Below, piece by piece: positions 7,180-16,614 of a stretch of DNA of 64,000 nt (position 1 is its first letter; each line of letters starts with the position of its first letter). Source of the stretch: Actinomadura sp. NBRC 104425 (lineage in GTDB: Bacteria; Actinomycetota; Actinomycetes; Streptosporangiales; Streptosporangiaceae); NCBI RefSeq assembly GCF_030269545.1, contig NZ_BSTN01000010.1, forward strand, positions 1 through 64,000, in the 5' to 3' direction. Both the position numbers and the translations under genes were made by a program. Under the pieces are notes generated by a model. It was not told the DNA's origin, did not search any database, and saw only the letters and a list, made by a program, of their open reading frames with translations.

Positions 7180-8235
7180 ATGAAGCCGTCCCCCCGAAGC
7201 GTGCGCGACGCCGCGGCCGGCCTGGTCCGCAAGGCGCTGTCCGGCCGTGTCGCCGATCTGCGTCCGATGCCGGCCGAGGTGGCCGCGGCCGAGCCCCGGG
7301 GGTGCCTGCACCGCTACCGGCCGCCGGAGGGCGTGATCCCCACCGGGCCGCCGGTGCTGTTCGTGTCGCCGCTGGCGGCGCCTGCCCGCTGCTACGACCT
7401 GCGCCGGGGCTGCAGCCTGGTCGGCCACGCCGTGGCCCGGGGACGGCGCACCTACCTGCTGGATCCCGGCACGCCCCGCTTCGCCGACCGCGGGCCCGCG
7501 CTCGCCGCCTGGGCGGAGCGGGTGCTGCCCGCGGCGATCCGCGCCGTCAGCCGGGACGCCGGCGGGCAGCCCGTGCAGCTCGTGGGGTGGTGCCTGGGCG
7601 GTGCGCACTCGCTGCTGGCCGCCACCGACCCCACGCTGCCGATCGCCTCGGTGACCGCGGTGGCGATCCCGGCCGGGCCGCCGCCCGAGCCGTTCCCCGG
7701 GGGACTGCCCGCGATGCTGGCCGACCGGCAGGAGGGGCCGCTGCGATGCGCTTTCCGATATGCCGACATCGGGCAATACCTGCGCCGTCCTCACAAGATT
7801 GTGACAGGCATTGACATCGCCGAGTTTCTGGCGCAGGAAGAGGCGGTCGACCACTTCCTCGGCATGATGCCGACCGCCCCGGGACGCACCGCCGAGCAGG
7901 TCTACACCGCGTTCGTGCGGGAGCTCGCCCCGGCCGGGGACCGGCTGGAGATCGGCGGCCGCCGGGCGCGGCTGGCGGACGTGCGGGTGCCCGTGCTGCT
8001 GGTCGCCGGACGCGGCGACGCGGTGGCGCCGGTCGCGGCCGTCCGCTCGGTCGCCCGGCGGCTCACCGGCTCGCCAAGGCTGCGCGTGGTGGCCGCGCCC
8101 GGCGGGCACCTCGGCGTGCTGACCGGCCCCGCCGCCCGCGCCACCGCCTGGGCCCACCTGGACCGCTGGCTGGACGAGGGCGTGCTGCGCCACGGCATCC
8201 GCGCCCACCGCCGCCGCGAGGCCGCCAGCGTCTGA
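7180..8235 (+). CDS. PHA-synthase-like alpha/beta hydrolase
   Basis: A 351-aa alpha/beta-hydrolase-fold protein. The nucleophile elbow is VGWCLGG with Cys at about residue 138, as in polyhydroxyalkanoate synthases (GxCxG) rather than lipases (GxSxG). The acid is likely the Asp in VAGRGDAVAP and the base the His in PGGHLGVLTG. No PhaC N-terminal domain of usual size is present, so it is shorter than classical PhaC (about 560 aa). ATG 7180 follows ACGGAGTGGAC. It precedes the PKS-like operon by 181 bases on the same strand and could be functionally linked, but a separate promoter is likely. Codons at 7745-7840 are unusually A/T-rich for this genome. Confidence 0.7.
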   Translation: MKPSPRSVRDAAAGLVRKALSGRVADLRPMPAEVAAAEPRGCLHRYRPPEGVIPTGPPVLFVSPLAAPARCYDLRRGCSLVGHAVARGRRTYLLDPGTPRFADRGPALAAWAERVLPAAIRAVSRDAGGQPVQLVGWCLGGAHSLLAATDPTLPIASVTAVAIPAGPPPEPFPGGLPAMLADRQEGPLRCAFRYADIGQYLRRPHKIVTGIDIAEFLAQEEAVDHFLGMMPTAPGRTAEQVYTAFVRELAPAGDRLEIGGRRARLADVRVPVLLVAGRGDAVAPVAAVRSVARRLTGSPRLRVVAAPGGHLGVLTGPAARATAWAHLDRWLDEGVLRHGIRAHRRREAASV

Positions 8236-8416
8236 CCCCGCCCCCGCCGCCGGACTCCCGCTGGTCAAGGGACCTTCCATAGAACCTTTGGGAAGGCGTT
8301 GATCAGCACACTTCCTGGTGTGTCGTCCCCGCGCCGGTCTCGTCGCCGACCGTAGTGTTGCCCAGCGTCGCGGGCCCGGGCCCGCGGTAAGCACGCGTGA
8401 TGTCGGGGGGCAGCGC
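8236..8416. other. leader region of the PKS-like operon
   Basis: This 181-base gap holds a less GC-rich stretch at 8263-8330 (TTCCATAGAACCTTTGGGAA) that is the most likely promoter zone for the 8417-18482 operon. No defined operator could be assigned. Confidence 0.35.
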
Positions 8417-11400
8417 ATGACGGCTGACAGGGGCGAGCTCCGAGCCGGGGAGAGCGGACGGCCGGAACGGACCGGGGCGGACGCGGGTCACCGCGACCGC
8501 CCGCCGACCGACGTGGCGTCCGACGTGCCTTTCGAGGTGCCTTTCGAGGTGCCTTTCGACGTGCCTTTTGACATCGTCGCCATGGCTCCGTTCGGCCGGA
8601 CCGCCCCGCGGCTGACGGCCGCCGCCGCGCGGGCGGGCGCCCTCGGGGTGCTCGACCTCGGCGCCGACCGCGCGGCCGCGCTCGCCGCCCTGGCCGAGGT
8701 CGGCCGGTGGTGGGACGGCACGTTCGGCGTCCGCGTCCCGGCCGGATGCGGCGTCCGCCCGGCCGATCTGCCGGACACCGTCGACACCGTCATCATCGAC
8801 GCCACGGCCCTCGGCCTGGCCCCCGCCGGCGCGCAGGGCGGCGCGCCCATCGCGGTGCCCCAGGCGCGCGGCGCGGCGGTCCGAAGCGGGCAGAGCGCCT
8901 CTCCCGGAGTCCCCGCACCCGCTTCCCCCGGCGACGCGAAAACCGCCAATCCCGGCGTTCCGCTGCCCACCCCGCCCGGCGGTGCGTTCGGCGCGGGAGG
9001 CGCCACCGGTCAGGCCGACGCCGAACTCGACGACGCCGGGTCGGTCCGCGCGATCCCCGCGGGCGAGCACAGGCGCGAGCAGGCCCACGGCACCGGACCG
9101 GCCGAGGGCGTCGTCGTCCTCGACCGCGAGGAGGCCGAACGCCGCCGCAAGGCCGCGCCCGCCGCCGCCACGGGCCGGCCCGAGGAGCCGGTCGACGCCG
9201 CGGAGTTCGCGCGGGGACGGCGGCTGCTGATCGAGGTCGTCGACCCGGCGGAGGCCGAGGCGGCGATCCGGCTGTGCCGCGAGCTGCCCGCCGACGGCGA
9301 CCACGACCGCCCGACCCTTGTCGGGCTGATCGCGCGCGGCGCCGAGGCGGGCGGCCGGGTCGGCGACCTGACCACCTTCGTCCTGCTGCAGCGCCTGCTC
9401 GGCGACCCGGCGATCGACGTGCCGGTGTGGGCGGCGGGCGGCATCGGCCCGCACAGCGCCGCCGCGGCCGTGGCGGGCGGCGCCGCCGGAGTGGTCCTGG
9501 ACGTGCACTTCGCGCTGGTGCGGGAGATGGACCTGCCGGACGACGTCGCCGCCGCGCTCACCGCCATGGACGGCGGCGAGACCCGCGTCGTGCGCGGGCA
9601 CCGCGTGTACGCGCGGCCCGACCTGCCCGAGATCGACCTGAACGGCCTGGCCCCGGCGGAGATCAACGCCCGGCTCGGCGCCACCGGGCTGCGGTCGCGG
9701 CTGCTGCCGGTGGGGCAGGACGGGGCGCTGGCCGCCCCGCTCGCCGCCCGGCACGAGACCGCCGGCGGCGTCGTCCGGGCGATCCGCGAGGAGATCGCCG
9801 CGCATCTGCGCGCCGCCGTGCGGGCCCGTCCGCTGGCGCCCGCCGACAACCCGCCCGGCGCGCCCGCCTCCCGCGAGTACCCGGTGGCGCAGGCGCCGAT
9901 GCCGGGCATCAGCGACCGGTCGGCGTTCGCCGCGGCGGTCGCGCAGGACGGCGGCCTGCCGTTCCTGGCGCCGGCGCCGATGGGCGGCGAACAGACGCGG
10001 CGGCTGCTGGAGGACACCGCCGACCGGCTCGGCGACCGGCCGTGGGGCGTGGGCATCCTGGCGTCCGCGCCGCCCGAGCTGCGCGAGGAGCAGTTGGCGG
10101 CGGTGCGGGCGGTGGCGCCGCCGTTCGCGCTGATCGCCGGCGGCCTGCCCGCTCAGGCCGCGTCCCTGGAGGAGGCGGGCGTCGCAACATACCTGCACGC
10201 GCCGTCGCCGGGGCTGCTGCAGCGGTTCCTGGCCGAGGGGGCGCGCAGGTTCGTGTTCGAGGGCATGGAGTGCGGCGGCCACGTGGGGCCGCGCGCGGCG
10301 TTCCCGCTGTGGGACGCGCAGGTCGAGCTGCTGCTGCGGTGGTGCGACGACGCCCCCGAAGGCGCAGCCGCCGATCTGTCGGTGATGTTCGCCGGCGGCG
10401 TCCACGACGAGCGGTCGGCCGCGATGGTCGCGGCGCTGGCCGGGCCGCTGGCCGCGCGCGGCGCCGACGTCCGCCTGCTCATGGGCACCGCGTACCTGTT
10501 CACCCACGAGGCCGTGGCGGCGGGCGCGATCGTGCCCGGCTTCCAGCAGACGGCGCTGGACTGCGACGGCACCACGCTGCTGGAGTCCTCGCCGGGGCAC
10601 GCCACCCGGTGCGCCCGCACCCCCTACGTGCGCACCTTCGAGGAGACCCGGCGCAGGCTGGAGGCGGCGGGCACGCCCCGGCACGAGACGTGGGCGCGAC
10701 TGGAGAAGCTCAACCTCGCGCGGCTGGGCGTCGCCGCCAAGGGCGTGCGCCGCGACCCCGCCGCCGAGGCGCCGGAACCGGTGGACCCCGACGAGCAGCG
10801 CCGCGAGGGCCTGTACACGATGGGGCAGGCGGCGGCGCTGCGGTCGGCCACCACCACCATCACCGCCCTGCACGAGCAGGTCACCACCGGCGCCACCTGC
10901 CTGCTGGAGACGCGGGCCGTCGCGCTCGGCGTCGGCGTCCCGGACGAGGAGCCGGACGCGCGGCCGGCGCCGCAGACCGAGCCGGAACCCGCGCCGCCCG
11001 GCGAGGACGGCGCGTCGCCCCTGGACATCGCGGTCGTCGGCATCGGCTGCGTGTTCCCCGGCGTCCGCGACGCCGCCGAGTACTGGGCCGGCATCGTCGG
11101 CGCCGACCCGGACACCGGCCCGGCCGACCGCGGGCTCCTGCCGGACGTGCCGTTCGACCCGCACGCCCACGGCATCGCGCCGTCGGCGGCGGCCGACATC
11201 GAGCCGGTGCAGCTGCTGGCGCTGAAGGTCGCGGCGCAGGCGCTCGCCGACGCCGGGCACGCCGACCGGTCCCGCTGCTCGATGGTCTTCGGCGGCGTGG
11301 ACGCCGGACGCCTCGCCGGCCGCCTCGGCCTGGGCGGCTCCGCGCACGGCGCTGCCTCCGCCGCCGACGCGCTGGACCTGGCATGCCGACGGCTGGCGGG

Positions 11401-14400
11401 CGGCACCGCCGACATCGTGCTGTGCGGCGCCGCCGACGTGTTCGACGATGTGTTCGACGATGTGTTCGACAACGTGGCGGCGGCGCGGCCGACGGGCCGG
11501 TGCGCGCCGTTCGACGCCGCCAGTGAGGCGACCGCGCCCGGCGAGGGCGTGGCGTGCGTGGTCCTCAAGCGCCTCGCCGACGCCGAGACCGACGGCGACC
11601 GCGTCTACGCGGTGATCAAAGCGGTGGCCGGGACCGGCGGCGCACCGGCCGCCCGGCGTCCCGACGCGATACGGCGGACGGTGCGGCGCGCCTACGCCCG
11701 CGCGGGCGTCTCACCCGCCCGCGTCGGGCTGGTGGAGGCCCACGGCACCGGCGACCCCGCCGACGACGCGGCCGAACTGCAGGCCCTCACCCGGGTCTTC
11801 ACCGAGGCGGGCGCCGAACCGGGCAGCGTGACGCTCGGGTCGGTCACGGCGCGGATCGGGCACACCGGCGGCGCCGCCGCGCTCGCCGGACTGATCAAGA
11901 CCGCCTGCGCGCTGCACGCCGGCGTGCTGCCCGGCGCCCCGCACATCACCGCACCCGGCAGTGCCTGGGACCCCGAGACGAGCCCGTTCGCGTTCGGCCA
12001 CCGCGCCCGCCCGTGGCCGGTGCCGCCCGGCGAGCGGTACGCGGGTCTGAACGGCGTCGGCTTCCACGCCGTCCTGGCCGCCCGCGCCGGCGCGCCTGAG
12101 CCGGTGTCCGGCCTGGACGCCTGGCCCGCCGAGCTGTTCCTCATCCGCGGCGCCGACCGCGCCGCCGCCCGCGACCGGCTCGACCGGCTCGGCGACCTCG
12201 CCGCGACCGGGGCGCGGCTGCGGGACCTGGCCCGCACCTGCGCCGCCGGCGACGGCCCGGTGCAGGTCGCGATCGTCGCCACCGGGCCCGACGACCTGCG
12301 GGCCAAGATCGCAGCCGCCCGCGAGTTCCGGGCCGCGCCCGGCGTGTTCGCCGCCGGGCCGGCGGCCGGGGCCGACCCCGGGCGGGTGGCGTTCCTGTTC
12401 CCCGGGCCGGGCGGCATGCGGCCCGGCGCGCTCGCCGACCTGTTCACGGCGTTCCCGCGGCTGCGGCGGCTGCTGCGCCTGGACGGCGGACGCCACGCCG
12501 CCGCGATGTTCCCGCCCGCCGCGTTCACGCCCGAGGACGCCGGACGGCAGCGCGCCGCCCTCGCCGGCGGCCGCGCCGCGCAGCCCGCCGCCGGCATCGC
12601 CGGGCTGGCCCTGCACCGGCTGCTGACCGAGCTGGGCGTGCGTCCCGACATGGCCGCCGGGCACGGGTACGGCGAGCTGGTGGCGCTGTGCGCGGCCGGG
12701 GTGTTCGGCGAGGACGACCTGATCGCGATCGGCGCGGCGCGCGCCGACGCCGTCCTCGCGGCGGCCGGGGCGTCCGGCGGCGCCGACCCGGGCGCGATGG
12801 CCGCCGTGTCCGCCGCGCTCGGCGAGGTCCGCGCGGCGCTGTCGGACGTCGGCGGCGTCGTCGTCGCCGGGCACGACGCGCCGCGCCGGGTGGTGATCTC
12901 CGGGACGACCGCGGCCGTGGAACGGGCGGCCGCCGAGCTGCGCCGACACGGCCTGAACGTCCGGCCCGTCCCGGCCGCGTGCGCCCAGCACAGCCCGCTC
13001 GTCGCGGGCGCGTCGGCCGCGCTGCGCGCCGAGCTGGGCCGCCGCGACCTGCGTTCGCCGGCCTTCCCGGTGTGGTCCAACACCACCGCCGCGCCGTACG
13101 ACGGCGACGCGGGGGAGCTGGCCGCCACGCTCGCCGGGCAGGTCGCCGCGCCGATCCGGTTCGTCGAGCAGATCGAGGCGATGTACGCCGCGGGCGCCCG
13201 GGTGTTCGTCGAGACCGGGCCGGAACGGGTGCTGGCGGGGCTCGTCGGGGAGATCCTCGGCGACCGTCCGCACACCGCCGTGGCGTGCGGCGCGCCCGGC
13301 GGCGGCATCGAGGGCCTGCTGTGCGCGCTGGCCGAGCTGGCGGTCGCCGGCGTCCCGGTGGACGCGGCGGCGCTGTTCGCCGGGCGCGACGCGCAGCCCG
13401 TCCCGCCCTCCGCCGAGGCGCCTCGCTGGGCGGTGAACGGGCATTCCGTCCGCCGTGTCGACGGCGGGCGGCCGACCACCGCGCCGACCACCGCGCCGAC
13501 CACGGGAGCGACCATGGATGCAGAACGCGATGCACGTCCCGCCGGGGCTTTCGCACCGCCGGACGCCGACGCCGCCGAGGCGGCGGTGCTGGAGTATTTG
13601 CGCGCCACCCGTGAGCTGGTGGCGGCGCAGCGCGAGGTCATGCTGCGCTTCCTCGGCGCCACCGCCGACGACGACGGGGACGGCCGCACCGAGGACGGGA
13701 CGCCGGCCGCCGAGCCGCTGTCCGCCGAGGCGCTGGCCGCCGGGTCGATGGACGTGCTGCGCAGGGCGATGACGCCCACCGTGCCCGAGCCCCGGCCGCG
13801 TCCCGCCCCGGAACCGGCACCGGAGGCGCCCGAGAAGGACGCGAACCGGTCGCACGCCGAGCCGCCGACGCCCCGGCCCGCGCCGGAACCGGAGACGACG
13901 CCCGAGCCCCGGCCCGAGTCGGCGGGGGCGGCGCCCGCCCGGCACGTGGTGCGGATGGCGGACCTGCCGCCCCTGCCGATACCCCCGCACCAGCCCGGAC
14001 GGTTCGACGGCCGCCGCTTCCTGATCGTCGACGACGGCTGCGGGATCGCGCTGGAGCTGGCCGACCTGCTCGAACAGCAGGGCGCGCAGGTGCGCACGCC
14101 GCTGGAGCCGGACGCGCCGTGCGACGGCCTGATCCACCTGGCGGCGCTGCGCCCGGGCACCGGGCCGGTCCTGCCGGGCGCCTACGGCGGCGTCCGCGAC
14201 GCGCTGCGGGGCGGGCTGCGCTGGCTGGTGCTGGCCTCCGGTTCGGGCGGCACGTTCGGGCACGAGTACGCCGGCGGCACCGGCGACCCGACGCCCGGGG
14301 CGGGCCTGCGCGGACTGGCGCGCGCCCTGGCCCGGGAGCACCCCGAGACGCTGGTGCGCGCGATCGACGTCGACACCAAGGAGAACCCGCGCGCGGTGGC

Positions 14401-15361
14401 CGAACGCATCCTGGCCGAGCTGCTGACCCCCGACGCGCCGGTGGAGATAGGCCACGACGCGCAGGGACGCCGCCGCACGCTCGTCGTCGTCCCGGCCCAA
14501 CCGCCCGCCGAACCCGCCGGCGAACAGGACGCCGCCGCGGGCCTCGGCCTGGACTGCGACAGCGTGGTGCTGCTCACCGGCGGCGCCCGCGGCATCACCG
14601 CCCGCCTCGCCCGCGAGCTGGCCCGCGCCGCCGGCTGCCATCTGGAACTGGTCGACCGCACCCCGCGGCTGCCGGGACCGGAGGACCCGCTGATCGCCGC
14701 GGCCCCCGACGAGGCGGCGCTACGCCGCACGCTGCTGGCCCAGGGCGCGGCCCGCACGCCCGCCGAGATCGACGCGGGCATCCGGCGGATCCTCGCCGAG
14801 CGGGAGGTCCGCGCCACCCTGGAGGCGCTGCACGGCACCGCCGCGTCCGTCCGCTACCACGCCGTCGACGTGCGCGACCCGCAGGCCGTGCGGGCCGTCG
14901 TGGAAGACGTGTACGCGCGGCACGGCCGCCTGGACGGCGTCGTGCACGGCGCGGGCCTGCCCGCGGACGGCCCGGCCCGCGACAAGCACCCCGAGGCGTT
15001 CGCCCGCGTCTACCGCACCCAGGTGGACGGGGCCTGCGCGCTGGCCGCCTCCGTCCGCCCGGACCTGCGGTTCTTCGTGGTGTTCGGCGGCGTCGCCAGC
15101 GTGTACGGCGGCCCCGGCGACGCCGACCACGCCGCCGCCTGCGACGCCTGCGACACCCTGGCCCGCGTGTGGCGCACCGAGCTGCGCGGCCGGGTGCTGG
15201 TCGCCGACTGGGGCCCGTGGGCCGGGGACGGCGGCGCGGCCCCCGGCGGCGTCCCGCCGCTCGACCCCGACGCGGCCGTGGCCGCCCTGCTGCGCGAGCT
15301 GGCGTACGGCGACGAGGTGCAGGTGGTGTTCACCGGGGCCGCCGGCGGTGGTGCGAGGTGA
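8417..15361 (+). CDS. PKS-like megaprotein NMO-NMO-KS-AT-KR with all catalytic residues lost
   Basis: A 2,314-aa protein. Residues about 50-480 and 490-770 are two nitronate-monooxygenase-like barrels (AEAGGRVG; ECGGHVGPRAAFPLW). KS about 867-1228 keeps both His (EAHGTGDP, IGHTGG), but the Cys position is Ala979 (AHGAASAADALDLAC), and part of the fold before it is missing. AT about 1323-1657 has GHGYGE instead of GHSxGE (Gly1417), keeping QHSPLV. KR about 1862-2314 has TGGARGI, but K, S, Y and N align with Gln2202, Gly2224/2225, His2238 and Cys2242. No acyl-carrier DSL motif is seen. The frame is intact with strong codon bias, so this may be a selected pseudo-enzyme in which only the NMO barrels could be active. 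Start ATG 8417 follows GGGGGG. Domain order resembles PfaA/HglE-type synthases. Confidence 0.8.
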   Translation: MTADRGELRAGESGRPERTGADAGHRDRPPTDVASDVPFEVPFEVPFDVPFDIVAMAPFGRTAPRLTAAAARAGALGVLDLGADRAAALAALAEVGRWWDGTFGVRVPAGCGVRPADLPDTVDTVIIDATALGLAPAGAQGGAPIAVPQARGAAVRSGQSASPGVPAPASPGDAKTANPGVPLPTPPGGAFGAGGATGQADAELDDAGSVRAIPAGEHRREQAHGTGPAEGVVVLDREEAERRRKAAPAAATGRPEEPVDAAEFARGRRLLIEVVDPAEAEAAIRLCRELPADGDHDRPTLVGLIARGAEAGGRVGDLTTFVLLQRLLGDPAIDVPVWAAGGIGPHSAAAAVAGGAAGVVLDVHFALVREMDLPDDVAAALTAMDGGETRVVRGHRVYARPDLPEIDLNGLAPAEINARLGATGLRSRLLPVGQDGALAAPLAARHETAGGVVRAIREEIAAHLRAAVRARPLAPADNPPGAPASREYPVAQAPMPGISDRSAFAAAVAQDGGLPFLAPAPMGGEQTRRLLEDTADRLGDRPWGVGILASAPPELREEQLAAVRAVAPPFALIAGGLPAQAASLEEAGVATYLHAPSPGLLQRFLAEGARRFVFEGMECGGHVGPRAAFPLWDAQVELLLRWCDDAPEGAAADLSVMFAGGVHDERSAAMVAALAGPLAARGADVRLLMGTAYLFTHEAVAAGAIVPGFQQTALDCDGTTLLESSPGHATRCARTPYVRTFEETRRRLEAAGTPRHETWARLEKLNLARLGVAAKGVRRDPAAEAPEPVDPDEQRREGLYTMGQAAALRSATTTITALHEQVTTGATCLLETRAVALGVGVPDEEPDARPAPQTEPEPAPPGEDGASPLDIAVVGIGCVFPGVRDAAEYWAGIVGADPDTGPADRGLLPDVPFDPHAHGIAPSAAADIEPVQLLALKVAAQALADAGHADRSRCSMVFGGVDAGRLAGRLGLGGSAHGAASAADALDLACRRLAGGTADIVLCGAADVFDDVFDDVFDNVAAARPTGRCAPFDAASEATAPGEGVACVVLKRLADAETDGDRVYAVIKAVAGTGGAPAARRPDAIRRTVRRAYARAGVSPARVGLVEAHGTGDPADDAAELQALTRVFTEAGAEPGSVTLGSVTARIGHTGGAAALAGLIKTACALHAGVLPGAPHITAPGSAWDPETSPFAFGHRARPWPVPPGERYAGLNGVGFHAVLAARAGAPEPVSGLDAWPAELFLIRGADRAAARDRLDRLGDLAATGARLRDLARTCAAGDGPVQVAIVATGPDDLRAKIAAAREFRAAPGVFAAGPAAGADPGRVAFLFPGPGGMRPGALADLFTAFPRLRRLLRLDGGRHAAAMFPPAAFTPEDAGRQRAALAGGRAAQPAAGIAGLALHRLLTELGVRPDMAAGHGYGELVALCAAGVFGEDDLIAIGAARADAVLAAAGASGGADPGAMAAVSAALGEVRAALSDVGGVVVAGHDAPRRVVISGTTAAVERAAAELRRHGLNVRPVPAACAQHSPLVAGASAALRAELGRRDLRSPAFPVWSNTTAAPYDGDAGELAATLAGQVAAPIRFVEQIEAMYAAGARVFVETGPERVLAGLVGEILGDRPHTAVACGAPGGGIEGLLCALAELAVAGVPVDAAALFAGRDAQPVPPSAEAPRWAVNGHSVRRVDGGRPTTAPTTAPTTGATMDAERDARPAGAFAPPDADAAEAAVLEYLRATRELVAAQREVMLRFLGATADDDGDGRTEDGTPAAEPLSAEALAAGSMDVLRRAMTPTVPEPRPRPAPEPAPEAPEKDANRSHAEPPTPRPAPEPETTPEPRPESAGAAPARHVVRMADLPPLPIPPHQPGRFDGRRFLIVDDGCGIALELADLLEQQGAQVRTPLEPDAPCDGLIHLAALRPGTGPVLPGAYGGVRDALRGGLRWLVLASGSGGTFGHEYAGGTGDPTPGAGLRGLARALAREHPETLVRAIDVDTKENPRAVAERILAELLTPDAPVEIGHDAQGRRRTLVVVPAQPPAEPAGEQDAAAGLGLDCDSVVLLTGGARGITARLARELARAAGCHLELVDRTPRLPGPEDPLIAAAPDEAALRRTLLAQGAARTPAEIDAGIRRILAEREVRATLEALHGTAASVRYHAVDVRDPQAVRAVVEDVYARHGRLDGVVHGAGLPADGPARDKHPEAFARVYRTQVDGACALAASVRPDLRFFVVFGGVASVYGGPGDADHAAACDACDTLARVWRTELRGRVLVADWGPWAGDGGAAPGGVPPLDPDAAVAALLRELAYGDEVQVVFTGAAGGGAR
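8525..8572 (+). repeat. four 12-bp tandem repeats inside the PKS-like gene
   Basis: GTGCCTTTCGAG occurs twice, then GTGCCTTTCGAC and GTGCCTTTTGAC, encoding V-P-F-(E/D) four times just before the first NMO barrel. The repeats preserve the frame and look like slippage products. Confidence 0.9.
11438..11473 (+). repeat. three 12-bp tandem repeats in the KS region
   Basis: GTGTTCGACGAT twice followed by GTGTTCGACAAC, encoding VFDD VFDD VFDN inside the KS core, where normal synthases have no such insertion. It preserves the frame and probably disturbs the fold near the dimer interface. Confidence 0.9.
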
Positions 15362-15417
15362 GGGCACGTCGCGTACGGGTGCCGCCGCTGGGCGCGGTGA
15401 CCGCCCCCACGCCCGGC

Positions 15418-16614
15418 ATGTCGTCCACCCGGCACAAAGCCAAGGCGTCACGGTTCCTGTTCGCCGTGCCGCCGTTGCCCGGCCACATCACCCCGACCGT
15501 CGCCGTGGCCGCAGAACTCACCCGGCGCGGCCACAGGGTCGCCTGGGTCGGCCCCCGCACCGCCGTGGAACCCCTGGTGCCCCGCAACGCCCGCGTCTAT
15601 CCGGCCGGGGACGACACCGCCGCCCGGCCCCCAGGCGAACCCCCGGACGGGCCGCACATCCCCTCCGCACTGCTTTCCATGTGGGAGGACTTCATCGTCC
15701 CCCTGGGGCACGCCATGATGCCCGGCGTCGAGACCGCCATCGACCGGTTCCGCCCGGACGTGGTGGTGTCCGACCAGCAGGTGCTGGCCGCGCCCGTCGC
15801 CGCCCGACTGCGCGGCCTGCCGTGGGCGACGTCGGCGGCGACGCCGTTCGAGTTCACCCGGCCGCTGCGGGACGCGCCCGACGACGAGGAGCGGATCCGG
15901 GAGCTGATCGGCGAGTTCCAGCTCGACCACGGCATCGAGGACCTGCTCGACCCGCGCTTCTCCGACCACCTGGTGCTGGTGTTCGCCACCGGCGCGCTGA
16001 TCGGCGACACGTCGGCCTTCCCCGACCGCTTCGCGTTCGTCGGCCCCGTCCCGCCCCGCCCCCGCGGCGGCGACTTCCCCTGGGAGTGGCTGGACGGCCG
16101 CCCCGCCGTGCTGGTGACGCTGGGCGCCGGGACGGGCGCCGGGCGCGACGCGGCGGCCGCGCGGTTCATGCGCGTCGCCGCCGAGGCCGTGGCCGCCATG
16201 GACGTGCGGGCGGTGCTGGCCGCACCGCCGGACGCGGTCCCCGAGCCGCCGCCGAACGTGCTGGTCCGCCCCGACGTCCCGCAGCCGGCCCTGCTCGAAC
16301 GCATGGCCGCGGGCCGGGCGGCGGTGGTGTGCCACGGCGGCCACGACGCCGTCTGCGCGGGCCTGGCGCACGGGCTGCCGCTGGTGGTCGCGCCCATCCG
16401 CCACGACCAGCCGGTGATCGCACGCCTGGTCGCCGAGGCGGGCGCCGGGATCGCCGTCGGCTTCGGCGGGGCCAGGCCGGTCGAGCTGCGGGCCGCGCTC
16501 GGCGCGGTGCTCACCGACGACGTCCACCGGGCGGCCGCCGCACGCGTCCGGGACTCGTTCGCCGAGGCGGGCGGCGCCGCCGCGGCCGCCGACCGGCTGG
16601 AGAAACTGGCGTGA
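15418..16614 (+). CDS. GT1-family glycosyltransferase (macrolide/UGT-like)
   Basis: A 398-aa glycosyltransferase from ATG 15418. The N-terminal Rossmann half has FLFAVPPLPGHITPTVAVAA with the acceptor-side His; the C-terminal half has VVCHGGHDAVCAGLAHGLPL and VAPIRHDQPV, the donor-binding block of the GT1/MGT family. It would transfer a sugar from an NDP-sugar to a small molecule or lipid. An in-frame GTG at 15358 overlaps the stop of the PKS-like gene (GTGA) and would couple translation; it adds 20 Arg/Pro-rich residues. Its stop overlaps the next start the same way. Its acceptor is unknown; with the upstream PKS inactive, a lipid or imported scaffold is possible. Confidence 0.8.
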   Translation: MSSTRHKAKASRFLFAVPPLPGHITPTVAVAAELTRRGHRVAWVGPRTAVEPLVPRNARVYPAGDDTAARPPGEPPDGPHIPSALLSMWEDFIVPLGHAMMPGVETAIDRFRPDVVVSDQQVLAAPVAARLRGLPWATSAATPFEFTRPLRDAPDDEERIRELIGEFQLDHGIEDLLDPRFSDHLVLVFATGALIGDTSAFPDRFAFVGPVPPRPRGGDFPWEWLDGRPAVLVTLGAGTGAGRDAAAARFMRVAAEAVAAMDVRAVLAAPPDAVPEPPPNVLVRPDVPQPALLERMAAGRAAVVCHGGHDAVCAGLAHGLPLVVAPIRHDQPVIARLVAEAGAGIAVGFGGARPVELRAALGAVLTDDVHRAAAARVRDSFAEAGGAAAAADRLEKLA

